Positions 10,912 to 11,188 of a DNA stretch of 11,188 nt are shown here, piece by piece. Every line of letters begins with the position of its first letter. Position 1 is the first letter of the stretch. The position numbers and the translations under genes are program-made. Location of the stretch: positions 1 through 11,188 of the forward strand of contig DFFU01000021.1 in assembly GCA_002372315.1 (NCBI GenBank), read 5' to 3'. This stretch comes from Alphaproteobacteria bacterium UBA3768 (GTDB lineage: Bacteria; Pseudomonadota; Alphaproteobacteria; CAAHEQ01; UBA3637). The notes under the pieces were generated by a model. That model saw nothing but the letters and a program-made list of their open reading frames with translations, did no database searches and had not been told where the DNA came from.

Positions 10912-11188
10912 ATGACCGAAGAATTGAACAATGAAACTGCCTTGACAACAGGCACAATTGTCAACGATATTATGCAAACTGCCATTGAAGATGAAATGCG
11001 TAAATCCTATTTGGATTACGCGATGAGCGTGATTGTAGCACGCGCCTTGCCCGATGTACGAGATGGGTTGAAACCTGTACATCGCCGTATTTTGTTTTCT
11101 ATGTATGAAAATGGCTATGATTACAATAAGCCTTTCCGTAAATCTGCCCGTATCGTCGGGGATGTCATGGGTAAATATCACCCCCATG
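10912..11188 (+). CDS. gyrA: DNA gyrase subunit A, N-terminal part (truncated by window edge)
   Basis: GyrA is the breaking-rejoining subunit of DNA gyrase, which introduces negative supercoils with GyrB and ATP. The first 92 codons are present. After a short variable N-terminus they show SYLDYAMSVIVARALPDVRD, DGLKPVHRRILFSMYENG and KSARIVGDVMGKYHPH, the start of the winged-helix domain. RDGLKPVHRR and KSARIVGDVMGKYHPH are GyrA-like; ParC usually has variants such as DGLKPVQRR. The quinolone-resistance residue equivalent to E. coli Ser83 and the catalytic Tyr lie just beyond the window. A GTGAGG ribosome binding site precedes ATG 10912. Confidence 0.93.
   Translation, partial: MTEELNNETALTTGTIVNDIMQTAIEDEMRKSYLDYAMSVIVARALPDVRDGLKPVHRRILFSMYENGYDYNKPFRKSARIVGDVMGKYHPH

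Noticed and set aside
10894..11187. 97-codon minus-strand ORF opposite gyrA
   Set aside because: It is a shadow of the conserved gyrA N-terminus and runs off the edge without a start signal.
10912..11188. ParC (topoisomerase IV subunit A) instead of GyrA
   Set aside because: RDGLKPVHRR and KSARIVGDVMGKYHPH fit GyrA better; ParC cannot be fully excluded from 92 residues.

Overview
The window looks like chromosomal DNA from an AT-rich alphaproteobacterium, probably of a host-associated or gut lineage. This is inferred from an alphaproteobacterial-style S21 protein, an FdxA-like ferredoxin, Sec signal peptides on several small exported proteins, E. coli-like promoters (TTGACA-17-TATAAT) and strong AAGGAG ribosome binding sites. 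No marker here fixes the genus. Housekeeping genes (sua5, marC-type, glyQS, maf, rpsU, gyrA) alternate with lineage-specific or accessory genes. There are no rRNAs, tRNAs, CRISPR arrays or recognisable insertion sequences.

Layout. 1-343 (-) is the start of a Cys-rich exported protein, divergent from a small 2[4Fe-4S] ferredoxin (475-711). The ferredoxin has its own terminator, followed immediately by sua5/tsaC (772-1707) and a MarC-family membrane protein (1742-2359); neither of these has a Shine-Dalgarno sequence. 2521-4194 is a three-gene operon of small exported low-complexity proteins with shared motifs, closed by a bidirectional terminator. On the other strand, a 62-aa ORF lies 9 bases downstream of glyQS, a single-chain glycyl-tRNA synthetase (4425-5789).

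5901-7138 is the most unusual part. A consensus promoter drives a leader of about 290 bases. The leader carries three intrinsic terminators interleaved with two tightly abutting short reading frames (63 and 19 codons), and it precedes a probable exported beta-rich protein (6226-7113). The block has higher GC and less T than its surroundings, so it looks like an imported, attenuator-controlled unit. It is followed by maf, whose start should be the ATG at 7187.

The right-hand part holds an ankyrin-repeat protein (7871-8569), rpsU on the minus strand (8678-8884), and a 597-residue protein with an HExxH metallopeptidase-like domain followed by about six degenerate ~40-residue repeats (9023-10816). 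Each has its own promoter. The window ends in the N-terminus of gyrA (10912 onward).

The strongest candidate for something new is the triple-terminator leader at 5901-6225. Next come the metallopeptidase-plus-repeats protein and the three-gene exported-protein operon. All functional claims for these are inference from sequence alone.
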